A DNA stretch of 64,000 nt from Clostridia bacterium (GTDB lineage Bacteria > Bacillota > Clostridia > Oscillospirales > Acutalibacteraceae). A program made the translations under genes and the position numbers. Where the stretch lies: contig JAFQBE010000020.1 in the NCBI GenBank assembly GCA_017416765.1, positions 19,570 to 83,569 on the forward strand, read 5' to 3'. Under the pieces are notes generated by a model. It did no database searches and was not told the DNA's origin. It saw only the letters and a program-made list of their open reading frames with translations. Below, one piece after another: positions 41,004 to 49,751 of this stretch. Position 1 is the stretch's first letter. Every line of letters starts with the position of its first letter.

Positions 41004-41573
41004 TCAGACAACAAAGCCTTTATTACCGTTATTTTTAAGCTCTGCTATCATTTGCTGTTTCTTTTCCTCTGTTACATTTCCGCCAACAGTATAACTGCCG
41101 TCAAAAACAGGGAGATAAGACAAATTATCCTTTTGCTTTTTATAATATTCTTCTGTTGTACAAATAAATTTTGCAGGATTACCGGCATAAACACAGCCGG
41201 CAGGAACATCGTGCGTTACTATACTGCCTGTACCTACAATACTGCCCTTACCGACAGTTACACCAGGCATTATTATGGTATTTGCACCTATAAATGTTTT
41301 ATCCTGTATAACAACTCTGCCGATTTTTGTGTAGCCAAGTTCTTTTTTTGTGCTCGCATCATGGGCGAGTAAATATACTTGCGGACCAAATGTTACATCG
41401 TTTCCTATCTCAATAAGCCAGCAATGTGAACTATCGAACCGCGTACTTCCTGCATCAAAAATAAAGTTTTCTCCTACTTTCATCCCCATTGCTTTCAGTT
41501 CCTGCAAATTAGGTCCACGGTCAACACCTAAAAAAGACTTAACTATTGATTTAATCTTTCTGATAATTTTCAT
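41004..41573 (-). CDS. Left-handed beta-helix O-acyltransferase (maltose/galactoside acetyltransferase-like)
   Basis: This 189-residue protein carries hexapeptide repeats typical of trimeric acetyl-CoA transferases: IGNDVTFGP, TKIGRVVIQDKTFIGANTIIMPGVTVGKGSIVGTGSIVTHDVPAG and the family closing motif AGNPAKFI. The His in LLAHD (about 75) is the likely catalytic base. A basic N-terminal helix (MKIIRKIKSIVKSFLG) could touch the membrane. It probably acetylates a sugar of a wall polymer or glycan. The start follows AAGGGTATG. It is a single gene with its own terminator. Confidence 0.85.
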   Translation of the reverse strand: MKIIRKIKSIVKSFLGVDRGPNLQELKAMGMKVGENFIFDAGSTRFDSSHCWLIEIGNDVTFGPQVYLLAHDASTKKELGYTKIGRVVIQDKTFIGANTIIMPGVTVGKGSIVGTGSIVTHDVPAGCVYAGNPAKFICTTEEYYKKQKDNLSYLPVFDGSYTVGGNVTEEKKQQMIAELKNNGNKGFVV

Positions 41574-41601
41574 AAGTTACATACCCTTATTCTGAATATT
41601 T

Positions 41602-41633
41602 TAAAAAATCCCCACTGATAAGCCAATGGGGAT
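41602..41633 (-). terminator. Terminator at the end of the long repair/division run
   Basis: On the minus strand ATCCCCA and TGGGGAT (7 bp, 12-nt loop) are followed by TTTTTTAAAA. It sits directly after the fumarase-like gene and closes the minus-strand gene run that starts with miaB. Confidence 0.75.
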
Positions 41634-41644
41634 AATTTTTATAT

Positions 41645-42172
41645 TTAACCGAACATTGTTCCGCCGTGGCAGTCGATACCGACGATAAGCGGAAAAGCTT
41701 TGAATTCAAGCCTTTTTACACTTTCGCAGCCCAAATCCTCAAAAGCTATTACATCGCATTTGGTTATACACTGTGCCGCCAAAGCACCTGCGCCGCCGAT
41801 TGCACAAAGGTAAACTGCACCGTTTCGTATAACAGCATCTGTAACTGCCTTACTTCTCGGACCTTTACCTATCATACAGGCAAGTCCCATATCAAGAAGC
41901 ATAGGTGCATACGGGTCCATACGCGACGAGGTTGTAGGTCCGCAGCTGCCTATAGGCAGACCTTCGGGTGCAGGAGTAGGGCCTGCATAATAAATTGACG
42001 CGCCGTTCAAATCAAACGGAAGCTCTTTTTTTTCTTCAATAAGCCCAACTATGCGCTTATGTGCCGCATCACGCGCGGTATAAACACAGCCGCTTAGCAA
42101 TACTCTGTCACCGGCTCTGAGCTTTTTTGCAAACAGAGAAAGCTCTGAAGAATCAAGTACATACTCAGCCAT
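41645..42172 (-). CDS. Fumarase/tartrate dehydratase beta-type subunit (orphan)
   Basis: This 175-residue protein is the Fe-S hydro-lyase beta domain of two-subunit class I fumarase or L(+)-tartrate dehydratase. Landmarks are the LLSGCVYTARDAAHKR start, YYAGPTPAPEG and IGSCGPTTSSRMD (substrate binding), GKGPRS and a final GGTMFG. The Fe-S cluster would be in a separate alpha subunit, which is not encoded next to it and not in this window. It overlaps the DivIVA-like gene by eight bases, with GAGGAAG as ribosome site. It can only work as an enzyme if the alpha subunit is elsewhere in the genome. Confidence 0.88.
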   Translation of the reverse strand: MAEYVLDSSELSLFAKKLRAGDRVLLSGCVYTARDAAHKRIVGLIEEKKELPFDLNGASIYYAGPTPAPEGLPIGSCGPTTSSRMDPYAPMLLDMGLACMIGKGPRSKAVTDAVIRNGAVYLCAIGGAGALAAQCITKCDVIAFEDLGCESVKRLEFKAFPLIVGIDCHGGTMFG

Positions 42173-42455
42173 CGGAATCTTCCTCTTTATTCAGGTAATT
42201 CTGAAGGATACGGTCTACCTGTGAAAGAATTTCTTCCGGGTTATCGCTGTCAATAATTCTGTTTTCCTGCATTACGGCTTCTGCGGTTTCGTATTCATCA
42301 AGCTTTCTTTCAAGCTCGGTGATGCGGGCATCCTTTCGCAGGTTTTCTTTTCGGCTTGCTTCAAGCTCTGACATGAGATTATTAATATAATCCATTACAT
42401 CGCTACGGTCAAAACCGCCGAATATTTTCTTTTTAAACAACCTTTCTTCAGCCAT
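42165..42455 (-). CDS. Small DivIVA-like coiled-coil protein
   Basis: This 96-residue protein starts with a basic patch then FGGFDRSDVMDYINNLM, which resembles the N-terminal lipid-binding and coiled-coil entry of DivIVA proteins (GY/F-D-x-x-x-V-x-x-F/Y). A coiled coil follows (about 24-60). The last 35 residues are acidic. It is short compared with DivIVA (150 or more). The start is ATG after AAGGAG. It lies between transketolase and the fumarase-like gene, in the same run as a full DivIVA. It may be a polar or septal adaptor; function unknown. Confidence 0.6.
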   Translation of the reverse strand: MAEERLFKKKIFGGFDRSDVMDYINNLMSELEASRKENLRKDARITELERKLDEYETAEAVMQENRIIDSDNPEEILSQVDRILQNYLNKEEDSDG

Positions 42456-42466
42456 AGCTTGTCTCC

Positions 42467-43411
42467 TTATTTAAGAGCAACTGCCGCCTTTGCCTTAACA
42501 GCAATGTTTTCTGCGGTCAAGCCGTAGATTTTAAGCATTTCAACAGCAGGACCGGAAGCACCGTAGGTATCTTCAACACCGACACGAAGTACGGGTACAG
42601 GGCAAGCTTCGCAGACAACATCTGCAACAGCTGAACCGAGACCGCCGATAACGCTGTGTTCTTCAGCTGTAACGATTACGCCTGTTTCCTTTGCAGCCTT
42701 GATGATAATATCCTTATCAATGGGCTTTATTGTTGCCATATTGATAACTCTCGCATCAATGCCTTCTGCCTTGAGGCTTTCTGCGGCGATAAGTGCTTCG
42801 TTTACCATAAGACCGGTTGCAATGATTGTAACATCATTACCTGCTTTGAGCTCAACACCCTTGCCGATTTCAAACTTGTAGTTTTCATCGAAAAGTCTGG
42901 GAGTTGCAAGTCTGCCGAAACGAAGATAAACAGGACCATCTGTTTCAGCTGCTGCAAGCACTGCAAGGCGGGCTTCAACATCGTCTGCAGGGTTGATAAT
43001 TGTCATACCGGGGATAGTACGCATAAGCGCAATATCTTCACAGCACTGGTGGCTTGCACCGTCTTCGCCGACAGAGATACCTGCGTGTGTAGCACCGATT
43101 TTAACATTGAGGTGTGTGTAGCCGATGGAGTTTCTGATTTGTTCAAAAGCTCTGCCTGCAGCAAACATTGCAAAGGAGCTTGCGAAAACCGTATAGCCTG
43201 TTGTTGCAAGACCTGCGGCAACACCCATCATGTTACATTCTGCAATACCTGTATCGAAAAATCTTTCAGGGAATTCCTTTTTGAAAGCGATTGTTTTTGT
43301 TGCCTTTGCAAGGTCGGCATCAAGAACAATAACCTTATCGTTTTTCTGACCGAGTTCAACGAGAGCCTTACCGTAGGCATCGCGTGTTGCGGTTTTAATT
43401 ACATCTGCCAT
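42467..43411 (-). CDS. Transketolase, C-terminal subunit
   Basis: This 314-residue chain carries the pyrimidine-binding and C-terminal domains of a split, two-gene transketolase. It shows DADLAKATKT, the catalytic Glu region FFDTGIAECNMMGVAAGLA, and SVGEDGASHQ, then the C-terminal domain starting around 190. It pairs with the thiamine-diphosphate-binding subunit encoded just upstream to interconvert pentose, heptose and triose phosphates. The start is ATG at 43411; a GTG twelve bases earlier is possible. A 49-nt gap with a small hairpin separates the subunits. Confidence 0.93.
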   Translation of the reverse strand: MADVIKTATRDAYGKALVELGQKNDKVIVLDADLAKATKTIAFKKEFPERFFDTGIAECNMMGVAAGLATTGYTVFASSFAMFAAGRAFEQIRNSIGYTHLNVKIGATHAGISVGEDGASHQCCEDIALMRTIPGMTIINPADDVEARLAVLAAAETDGPVYLRFGRLATPRLFDENYKFEIGKGVELKAGNDVTIIATGLMVNEALIAAESLKAEGIDARVINMATIKPIDKDIIIKAAKETGVIVTAEEHSVIGGLGSAVADVVCEACPVPVLRVGVEDTYGASGPAVEMLKIYGLTAENIAVKAKAAVALK

Positions 43412-43423
43412 AATATTCACCAC

Positions 43424-43442
43424 GGTACATTTAAAATGTACC
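43424..43442 (-). other. Small hairpin between transketolase subunit genes
   Basis: ggtacat and atgtacc flank a short AT-rich centre (7-8 bp stem). It is too short of T residues to be a terminator and may set the subunit ratio or RNA stability. Confidence 0.35.
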
Positions 43443-43459
43443 CTTACCCTTTCCTTAAA

Positions 43460-44299
43460 TTAGTTGAGAGCTGCAAGAGCTGCATCAAGCTCTGCCATTG
43501 CCTTGTCGTACTGTTCCTGGTTGGGGGCTGTGCCGTGCCAATCGCAATTGTTTTCCATAAAGGAAACGCCCTTGCCTTTGACTGTTTTTGCAATAATTGC
43601 TGTGGGCTTGCCCTTGAATTCTTTTGCTGCGGTGAAAGCTGAATCAATTTCATCAAAATCGTTACCGCAGATTTCAATTACATTCCAACCAAAAGCTGCA
43701 AACTTTTCGGGAATGGGATAGGGAGAGTTGACCTCTTCAACTGTACCGTCAATCTGAAGGTTGTTGTTATCAACAACAGCTACAAGGTTATCAAGACCCT
43801 TTGCAGAAGCGTACATTGCTGCTTCCCAGACCTGACCTTCCTGAATTTCACCGTCACCAAGAACGGTGAAAACTCTGTAATCAGCGCCGGAGAGCTTTGC
43901 ACCAAGAGCCATACCTACGGCTGTTGAGATACCCTGACCGAGTGAGCCTGTGCTCATATCAACACCGGGTGTACTCTTCATGCTGGGGTGACCCTGAAGC
44001 ATTGCACCGGGCTTACGGAGCTTTTTGATTTCGTCCTCAGCGAAAAAGCCCTTGAGAGCAAGCGCTGCATAGAGTGCGGGGGCTGTGTGACCCTTTGAAA
44101 GAACAAAGCGGTCGCGACCTTCCCATTTGGGATTTGCAGGGTCAACATTAAGATGTGAACAATAAAGATAAGTCATGATATCGGCTATCGAAAGTGAGCC
44201 GCCCGGATGACCCGATTTAGCGTTAAATGTACCTTCGATAATACCTTTTCTTACCTTAACGGCATTGATTTCCAACTGTTTTTTTGCTGCTGCGTCCAA
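43460..44299 (-). CDS. Transketolase, N-terminal subunit
   Basis: This 279-residue chain binds thiamine diphosphate. Visible motifs are SGHPGGSLS, the GDGE...N cofactor motif (VLGDGEIQEGQVWEA ... VDNNNLQIDG), and KGHTAPALYAALA. The start is TTG at 44299, five bases after GGAGGTGA; a TTG fifteen bases earlier would put that ribosome site inside the gene. With the following gene it forms a complete transketolase of the non-oxidative pentose phosphate pathway. It lies downstream of rluD in the long minus-strand run. Confidence 0.93.
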   Translation of the reverse strand: MDAAAKKQLEINAVKVRKGIIEGTFNAKSGHPGGSLSIADIMTYLYCSHLNVDPANPKWEGRDRFVLSKGHTAPALYAALALKGFFAEDEIKKLRKPGAMLQGHPSMKSTPGVDMSTGSLGQGISTAVGMALGAKLSGADYRVFTVLGDGEIQEGQVWEAAMYASAKGLDNLVAVVDNNNLQIDGTVEEVNSPYPIPEKFAAFGWNVIEICGNDFDEIDSAFTAAKEFKGKPTAIIAKTVKGKGVSFMENNCDWHGTAPNQEQYDKAMAELDAALAALN

Positions 44300-44344
44300 A
44301 ACAGTCACCTCCAAATTCTTAAATATTTATTTAATGTTAAAATA

Positions 44345-45268
44345 CTACTGTTTAGAAATTCTGTCCAGAAAAGCTGTAAAATAATCGGGCAATTCCGAAC
44401 TTAATTCAATATATTCCTTGGTTTTGGGATGAACAAAGCCTATTAAACCTGCGTGAAGGCACTGACCGCCCATTGAAACGCCGTTTTTTGGTCCGTAGAC
44501 ATCGTCTCCTGCCACAGGGTGACCAAGATGTGCCATATGAACGCGAATCTGATGTGTTCTGCCGGTTTCAAGCCTTACCCTGACAAAAGAAAAATTTTTA
44601 TAGGTTTCAAGCACTTCGTAATGTGTTACGGCATTGCGGGAATTAACCGCAGTAACACACATTTTTTTGCGGTCATTCGGGTTTCTGCCGATTGGGGCAT
44701 CAACCGTACCCACCGGCTCCTTCAGGTGTCCGTGAACCACAGCCCTGTATTCGCGTGTAAAGCTGTGCTGCTGAATCTGCATAGCTAAACTTACATGCGC
44801 TTCATCGGTTTTGGCAACCATGAGCAAACCGCTTGTATTTTTATCTATACGGTGGACTATACCGGGACGGATTACACCGTTTATTCCCGAAAGGCTGCCC
44901 TTGCAATGATACATAAGTGCGTTGACAAGAGTACCATCCGGATTGCCGGGTGCAGGGTGAACAACCATACCGCGGGGTTTGTTGACAACAAGCAGGCTTT
45001 CATCCTCATAGCGGATATCCAGCGGAATATTCTGCGGCACCGCTTCAATTTCTTTGAGTTCAGGCGCGACAATTTCAACGAAATCGCCGACTTCAACGGG
45101 ATAGCTTTTTTTGCGTACCCTGCCGTTTACGGTAACACCGCCATCGTCGAGCACCTTCTGAACAAAGCTGCGTGAAAGCTCGGGAGCAAAGGCACATATG
45201 GATTTATCAAGCCTTTCGCCTTCATCGCCCTGCTCGACGGTAAAGGTTAAAACACGCTTACTGTCCAT
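44345..45268 (-). CDS. RluD-type 23S rRNA pseudouridine synthase
   Basis: This 307-residue enzyme isomerises uridines in 23S rRNA. An N-terminal S4 RNA-binding domain (GERLDKSICAF ... VTVNGRVRKKSYPVEVGD) covers about 10-80. The catalytic motif GIVHRIDKNTSGLLMVAK (about 128-145, Asp in HRID) and the terminal LGHPVAGDDVYG follow. It overlaps the end of lspA by 11 bases, the lspA-rluD order common in Firmicutes. It could be RluD or a close paralogue; the modified positions cannot be read from sequence. Confidence 0.93.
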   Translation of the reverse strand: MDSKRVLTFTVEQGDEGERLDKSICAFAPELSRSFVQKVLDDGGVTVNGRVRKKSYPVEVGDFVEIVAPELKEIEAVPQNIPLDIRYEDESLLVVNKPRGMVVHPAPGNPDGTLVNALMYHCKGSLSGINGVIRPGIVHRIDKNTSGLLMVAKTDEAHVSLAMQIQQHSFTREYRAVVHGHLKEPVGTVDAPIGRNPNDRKKMCVTAVNSRNAVTHYEVLETYKNFSFVRVRLETGRTHQIRVHMAHLGHPVAGDDVYGPKNGVSMGGQCLHAGLIGFVHPKTKEYIELSSELPDYFTAFLDRISKQ

Positions 45269-45749
45269 CAGCCTTCTGCCTGCCTTTTTTGAAATCTTTT
45301 ATAATATCGTAAAGCAAATAACCTATTAATATAAACTCACCGACGGTTACAAAGCAATCCGCAAAGTTGAACACGGCAAAATCGACAAACAGCACTTCAA
45401 TATAATCTACAACAAAATGTCTGAAAACTCTGTCGATAAGGTTACCCAGACCTCCGCCCATGAGCATAACGACACTTGTAAGCACAAGCTTCGACTTGAT
45501 TTTGTTAGTAAAAATCAATACAAAGCCTGCAAGCAGTACAGCAGCGGTAAAAACGGAAAGCAATTCGGTTTTGCCGGAGAACAAGCTGAATGCCGCACCC
45601 GTATTTTCAACATAGCGAAGCTGCAATATATCGGGTATAACGGTATATATGCCGCCGCTGACGAGCGACGAAGCGAGAACAGCGAGCTTAATAAGCTGAT
45701 CAGCCGCCGCAATTGCCGCTATAGCACAGCAGCAGATAACCTGAACCAT
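45258..45749 (-). CDS. lspA: Signal peptidase II (lipoprotein signal peptidase)
   Basis: This 163-residue membrane aspartyl protease removes signal peptides from diacylated prolipoproteins. Four hydrophobic segments are seen. The catalytic motifs are GGGLGNLIDRV (about 98-108, with Asp) and VVDYIEVLF...VFNFADCFV (second catalytic Asp), together with the AADQLIKLAV and YVENTGAAF motifs. The start is ATG after GGAGG. It sits between divIVA and rluD, overlapping the latter. Confidence 0.96.
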   Translation of the reverse strand: MVQVICCCAIAAIAAADQLIKLAVLASSLVSGGIYTVIPDILQLRYVENTGAAFSLFSGKTELLSVFTAAVLLAGFVLIFTNKIKSKLVLTSVVMLMGGGLGNLIDRVFRHFVVDYIEVLFVDFAVFNFADCFVTVGEFILIGYLLYDIIKDFKKGRQKADGQ

Positions 45750-45763
45750 CAGTCAGCCTCCGT

Positions 45764-47266
45764 TTATTTTTTCTTGAAAAAGCCGCGGAAGAAGGATTCT
45801 TCTTCATCGTCTTCTTCATCAATATCGTCTACAACTTCGTAAACTGTTCCGTTTTTGGAAACATTGTTTGATTCACCAAAATCAATGTCTTCAACCTCGT
45901 AATCAACGAAATCTTCACCGTCTTCAAGTTCTTCTGCTATGCTGAAGCCCTTGTCTTCATCTTCATCATCGAAATCGGAATCAAAAAGTGACTGAATCAG
46001 ATCGTCTTCATCATCGTCAACATCGTAAGATTCATCATCATCTTCTTCATCTTCGTCATCGTATTCATCTTCGTCATCATCTTCTTCATCTTCTTCGCTG
46101 TCTTCATCTTCGTATTCGTCTTCTTCGTCATACTCTTCGTATTCTTCTGTTTCTTCTTCGTCGCTGTCTTCTTCGGGTTCTTCATCAGTTTCTTCGTATT
46201 CTTCCTCAGAAACTTCTTCATATTCTTCTTCGGCAGTTTCTTCGTATTCTTCAGCTTCTACGCTTTCAAACGCTTCCTGTGCAAGGTCTTCTTCCTCTGC
46301 TGCCTGTGTAAATTCTTCAAAGGTTTCGGGCTCATATTCTGCAGCAGCTTCAAGCTCTGCGGCAACATTCGCCTCAACTTCTTCATAAGTCAGAATGCCT
46401 TCTTCTGCAATTTCTTCAGCTGCATCTTCAGCATATTCTTCCTCGGCAGTTTCAACCTCTTCAACTGCTTCTTCTGCTGCAGTTTCTTCTTTAGTTACAA
46501 GCTCTGCAGCAAGCTCTGCGGAAGCTGTAGGAATAGCCTTGAGCATTTCCAGATGCTCTGCATAGAAAGCTGTGAGCTTGAGCTGGAAGTTTTCAGCTTC
46601 CTCCTTGAGCATTGTGATTGTTTTACCCTGCTCGTAGGCATCAATTTCACACTGTCTGTTTACAGCGGCAGCATTCTGCTCGGCATCGGCAACGAGCTTT
46701 TCAGCTGTTGCGGTAGCTTCTGAAACAAGAGCTGCGCTCTTTGCATCGGCTGCAGCAACCTTTTCTCTGTAATAGCTGTCTGCTTTAAGCATTTTATCGC
46801 GTGATGCTGCCTCGGCTGATGCAAGCTGAGCCTGAGCCTGTGCATTGGCATCTGCAAGCGTTTTTTCTGCAGCTGCGGTTGATTCTTCGATAAGTGCGGT
46901 AGATTTTGCCTGTGCATCGCTGAGCATAGCCTCAGATTTTTCGGTAGCTTCTGCTACGGCTGCGGTAGCTGCTGCTTCAGCTTCGTTTACCATTGCTTCG
47001 GCTTTCTCGGTTGCTTCTGCGGTGATTGAGGCAGACATTTTCTGTGCTGTAAGAAGTGCCGCGCTGATATTGCCTTCTTCCTTCTGGTAGCTTTCTACCT
47101 TTTCGGCAAGGGCATTTATACGGCGGATATATTCATTCTTTTCCTGATTGAGTGCTTCTATTGCCTGAGCTATTTCGCCCATGAATTCATCAACATCAAT
47201 TGAACGGTATGTACCTCTGCCGGCTGACTGGAATTCATGCGCTCTGATTTGTGCAGGTGTCAACAT
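45764..47266 (-). CDS. divIVA: DivIVA-family protein with very acidic C-terminal tail
   Basis: This 500-residue protein has an N-terminal DivIVA domain (MLTPAQIRAHEF...GRGTYRSIDVDEFM, residues 1-60). A long Ala/Glu-rich coiled coil follows (about 40-250), with repeated A-x-S/T-E-A-T-E-K-x-E-A-M units near 85-115. The last 240 residues consist largely of Glu, Asp and Tyr, with runs of E/D. Typical DivIVA proteins have 160-250 residues, so the tail doubles the length. It would bind curved membrane at septum and poles. The ATG at 47266 follows GGAGGA; a TTG fifteen bases earlier overlaps that site. sepF precedes it and lspA follows. Confidence 0.88.
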   Translation of the reverse strand: MLTPAQIRAHEFQSAGRGTYRSIDVDEFMGEIAQAIEALNQEKNEYIRRINALAEKVESYQKEEGNISAALLTAQKMSASITAEATEKAEAMVNEAEAAATAAVAEATEKSEAMLSDAQAKSTALIEESTAAAEKTLADANAQAQAQLASAEAASRDKMLKADSYYREKVAAADAKSAALVSEATATAEKLVADAEQNAAAVNRQCEIDAYEQGKTITMLKEEAENFQLKLTAFYAEHLEMLKAIPTASAELAAELVTKEETAAEEAVEEVETAEEEYAEDAAEEIAEEGILTYEEVEANVAAELEAAAEYEPETFEEFTQAAEEEDLAQEAFESVEAEEYEETAEEEYEEVSEEEYEETDEEPEEDSDEEETEEYEEYDEEDEYEDEDSEEDEEDDDEDEYDDEDEEDDDESYDVDDDEDDLIQSLFDSDFDDEDEDKGFSIAEELEDGEDFVDYEVEDIDFGESNNVSKNGTVYEVVDDIDEEDDEEESFFRGFFKKK

Positions 47267-47305
47267 ATTTTGTTCCTCCAAAAAATTTAATATTTGAACG
47301 TAATA

Positions 47306-47797
47306 TTAACCGAAGTAAATTCCGCCGTTTTCAAGGCTGTCGAGCAAATCGCCGCCAAGGTCGTAACCGTGCGGAACGATAACAAAGGTGCTGTTTGCTA
47401 CGCGGCGAATGCTGCCCTCGTTTGCATATACGACACCGCCAAGGAAATCGACAAGTCTGCGTGCAATATCTCTGCTGGTAGCTTCAAGGTTGAGAATAAC
47501 CATATGACGCTGGTTGATATGGTCTGCAATGCCTGTTGCTTCATCGAAGGTAGCGGGCTTTGCGAGAACAACCTGCGGCTTTGTGCGCTGCTGTGACTGT
47601 GCGCCGAAATCGACCACATTGTTCTTAGGCTTTTCTGCCTGACGGAAGGTAGATGCAAAGCTTGACTTTTTGGTTACGGGAACATCCTGTTCTTCCTCTT
47701 CCTCGTAATCGTCCTCAAACTCTGTATCGTCTATATCGTCATAATACTCGCTTTCATTGATATTGACAAATTTGCTGATTCTGTCTTTAAAACTCAT
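47306..47797 (-). CDS. sepF: Cell division protein SepF
   Basis: SepF anchors FtsZ to the membrane and shapes the septum. The 163-residue protein has the N-terminal amphipathic helix (MSFKDRISKFVN), an acidic linker (about 15-40), and the conserved C-terminal SepF domain (about 72-155, ATSRDIARRLVDFLGGVVYA and the FVIVPHGYDL stretch). The start follows GGAGG. It is in the usual yggS-sepF-divIVA order of Gram-positive division clusters. Confidence 0.95.
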   Translation of the reverse strand: MSFKDRISKFVNINESEYYDDIDDTEFEDDYEEEEEQDVPVTKKSSFASTFRQAEKPKNNVVDFGAQSQQRTKPQVVLAKPATFDEATGIADHINQRHMVILNLEATSRDIARRLVDFLGGVVYANEGSIRRVANSTFVIVPHGYDLGGDLLDSLENGGIYFG

Positions 47798-47839
47798 TTT
47801 GATTTCCTCCTGTAATTTATAAAAATGCCAAGAATTAAC

Positions 47840-48562
47840 TTAATAAATCCGTCTGCCGAAAATTGAAGAACCGACACGCACAAGAGTTGAACCTTCAAGC
47901 ACGGCTTCTTCATAATCGGACGACATACCCATAGATAATATACTTATATCTGTATTATCTAATTTTTTTGCACGAATGTCAACAAACAAACGGTTCATTT
48001 TTGAAAAAAACGCCCTTACTTCAGCAGAATTTTCACAAATCGGGGGTATAGCCATAAGTCCGCAGAGTTTAATGCCCTTAATTTCGGAAATTTCAGCGAT
48101 TATTTCTTCTGCAGAATCCCATTCTATACCGCTTTTTGATTCCTCGCCGCCGACATTTATTTCGGCAAGAACATCAGTTGTTATACCTGCCATAAGCGAA
48201 CGCTTACCTATTTCTGCGGCAAGTTTTACACTGTCAACAGACTGAATCATGCTGACTTCGCCTACAATCTGCCGTACCTTATTGGTTTGCAGATGTCCGA
48301 TAAGATGTGCTTCGCATTCGGTTAAAAACGGCTTTTTGCCGAGATATTCCTGAACCTTATTTTCACCGATAAGGTCAATACCGCAGGAAATAGCGTGATT
48401 GATATATTCCGGTGCTACGGTTTTTGTAACCGCCATCAAGCGGACAGCTTCGGCACTTCTGCCGCTTTGCTGTGCAGCCCTTGCTATTCTTTCGCGTATA
48501 ACGGCAAGGTTATACTCTATATCGGCAAAACGCTCTTTGTCAATTAATTGCTTTTCCGTCAT
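47840..48562 (-). CDS. YggS/YlmE-family pyridoxal-phosphate-binding protein
   Basis: This 240-residue alanine-racemase-fold protein binds PLP and keeps vitamin B6 and amino acid pools balanced (PLPBP family). The PLP Lys is in MAVTKTV (about 44-50); IGENKVQE, HLIGHLQTNK and the closing LSMGMSSDYEEAV...STLVRVGSSIFG are family signatures. It starts 23 bases inside the preceding HlyD-like gene, with AAGGA upstream. It lies upstream of sepF, as in most Gram-positive division clusters. Confidence 0.95.
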   Translation of the reverse strand: MTEKQLIDKERFADIEYNLAVIRERIARAAQQSGRSAEAVRLMAVTKTVAPEYINHAISCGIDLIGENKVQEYLGKKPFLTECEAHLIGHLQTNKVRQIVGEVSMIQSVDSVKLAAEIGKRSLMAGITTDVLAEINVGGEESKSGIEWDSAEEIIAEISEIKGIKLCGLMAIPPICENSAEVRAFFSKMNRLFVDIRAKKLDNTDISILSMGMSSDYEEAVLEGSTLVRVGSSIFGRRIY

Positions 48563-49751
48563 ACAAATCCTTACCCTTCGTTATAATTTCATCGTATAAT
48601 CTCAATTCATCATCAGCGCAGATAACATATTCTTCGCCTGACCAGATGATATTTATTTCTCTGAAGGTTACGGTATTGGAGCGCAGTATAAATACGCCCT
48701 TTACACCGTCAACTTCGCGGACTGCTTCGGTAGGAACTCTGAAACCGCTGACAGAATCAAAAATAATTTCAATATCTTCAATTCTCATATTTGCAAGCTC
48801 TTCATCCATAACATTGCAGCTGAGCACTACCGCCGCCGTATCAGCCCCGGAAACATTTACCGCCTCAACCCTTGCTTCAAGCGGCTGAGTTGAAGAATAC
48901 GGAAACTCAATTGTAACAACTGCACCCGGTTCAAGCTCGGCAATGTTTTTTATTTCAAGCTTGCAGACAATGTACCACTTAAAGCCGGTAACAAGCTTAC
49001 CCATAACATCATCGGGTACTTTGGCTTTTTCGCCTTCAAGAAGGCTGTCCACTTCTGCAGGAAGAATATTTTTAATTTCGGCATAACTGTATGCATTTTC
49101 AAAGCCATCCACATTTGCAATATAGTAACCCGAGCCGTTTGCCGTAATTGAACGGTAAGAAACATTCTTTTTTTCCAGATGCTCAAGCTCGGCATTTATG
49201 CCGTCAATAATATCCTGAAAAGCTATATTTTCGCCCATAAGGAGCTGTTTTTTGGTAATTGCATCACGCACGGAGGAATAATATGACCCGAGATTATCGA
49301 GTTCACCTGCGTTTATAGTATCGACAAGGTCGGAAATTGTACGGTCAATTGCGGTTTCCATACCTTCAAGCGCAAGACCCGATGACGGAGTAATAGAATT
49401 CAGCTTTATATAGCGTTCAAGCTCTGCTTTCAGGGTCTGGATTCGCATATAGGTGGCAACAGCATCGTCGCTGTCAAACTCTACCGCAACAGCATTGCCG
49501 CTTGAAACCTTTTTGCCGTCCTTCGCTATGGGAATAACCGTACCGCTGGCAGAATTAATTATATATTCCTCTTCCCTGACAAAAAAGCCCTTGGTGAAAA
49601 GGCTGTTATTTGCCGTTTTTTCAAGTGCGGTATAGGTTTCAACCTTGTCAAAGGAAGTAAGATAAACCTGATAAGATACATAAAAAATAAAGAAAAGGCT
49701 GAGTACGGTTATGCTTAACTTTTTGAGCATTGCTTTTTTGTTCTCATTCAT
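48540..49751 (-). CDS. HlyD-like membrane fusion protein of the division cluster
   Basis: This 403-residue protein has one N-terminal membrane helix (about 8-28) and an external region resembling HlyD/efflux adaptor proteins. It has a lipoyl/barrel-sandwich-like start (SGTVIPIAKDGKKV), a long helical part (about 90-200), and beta-rich domains to the end. Proteins of this type recur beside yggS-sepF in Clostridia with no transporter partner. The start is ATG after GGGGTACAGG, directly abutting the miaA stop. The role is unknown; a division or envelope function is inferred from position. Confidence 0.65.
   Translation of the reverse strand: MNENKKAMLKKLSITVLSLFFIFYVSYQVYLTSFDKVETYTALEKTANNSLFTKGFFVREEEYIINSASGTVIPIAKDGKKVSSGNAVAVEFDSDDAVATYMRIQTLKAELERYIKLNSITPSSGLALEGMETAIDRTISDLVDTINAGELDNLGSYYSSVRDAITKKQLLMGENIAFQDIIDGINAELEHLEKKNVSYRSITANGSGYYIANVDGFENAYSYAEIKNILPAEVDSLLEGEKAKVPDDVMGKLVTGFKWYIVCKLEIKNIAELEPGAVVTIEFPYSSTQPLEARVEAVNVSGADTAAVVLSCNVMDEELANMRIEDIEIIFDSVSGFRVPTEAVREVDGVKGVFILRSNTVTFREINIIWSGEEYVICADDELRLYDEIITKGKDLYDGKAIN

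Noticed and set aside
42656-43642. Long Cys/Phe-rich open frame on the plus strand
   Set aside because: It lies wholly opposite the two transketolase subunit genes, has no ribosome site and an unnatural composition; it is a reverse-strand shadow.
45988-46311. His/Leu/Arg-rich plus-strand frame
   Set aside because: It is the antisense of the Glu/Asp-rich DivIVA tail; the composition is explained by that repeat.
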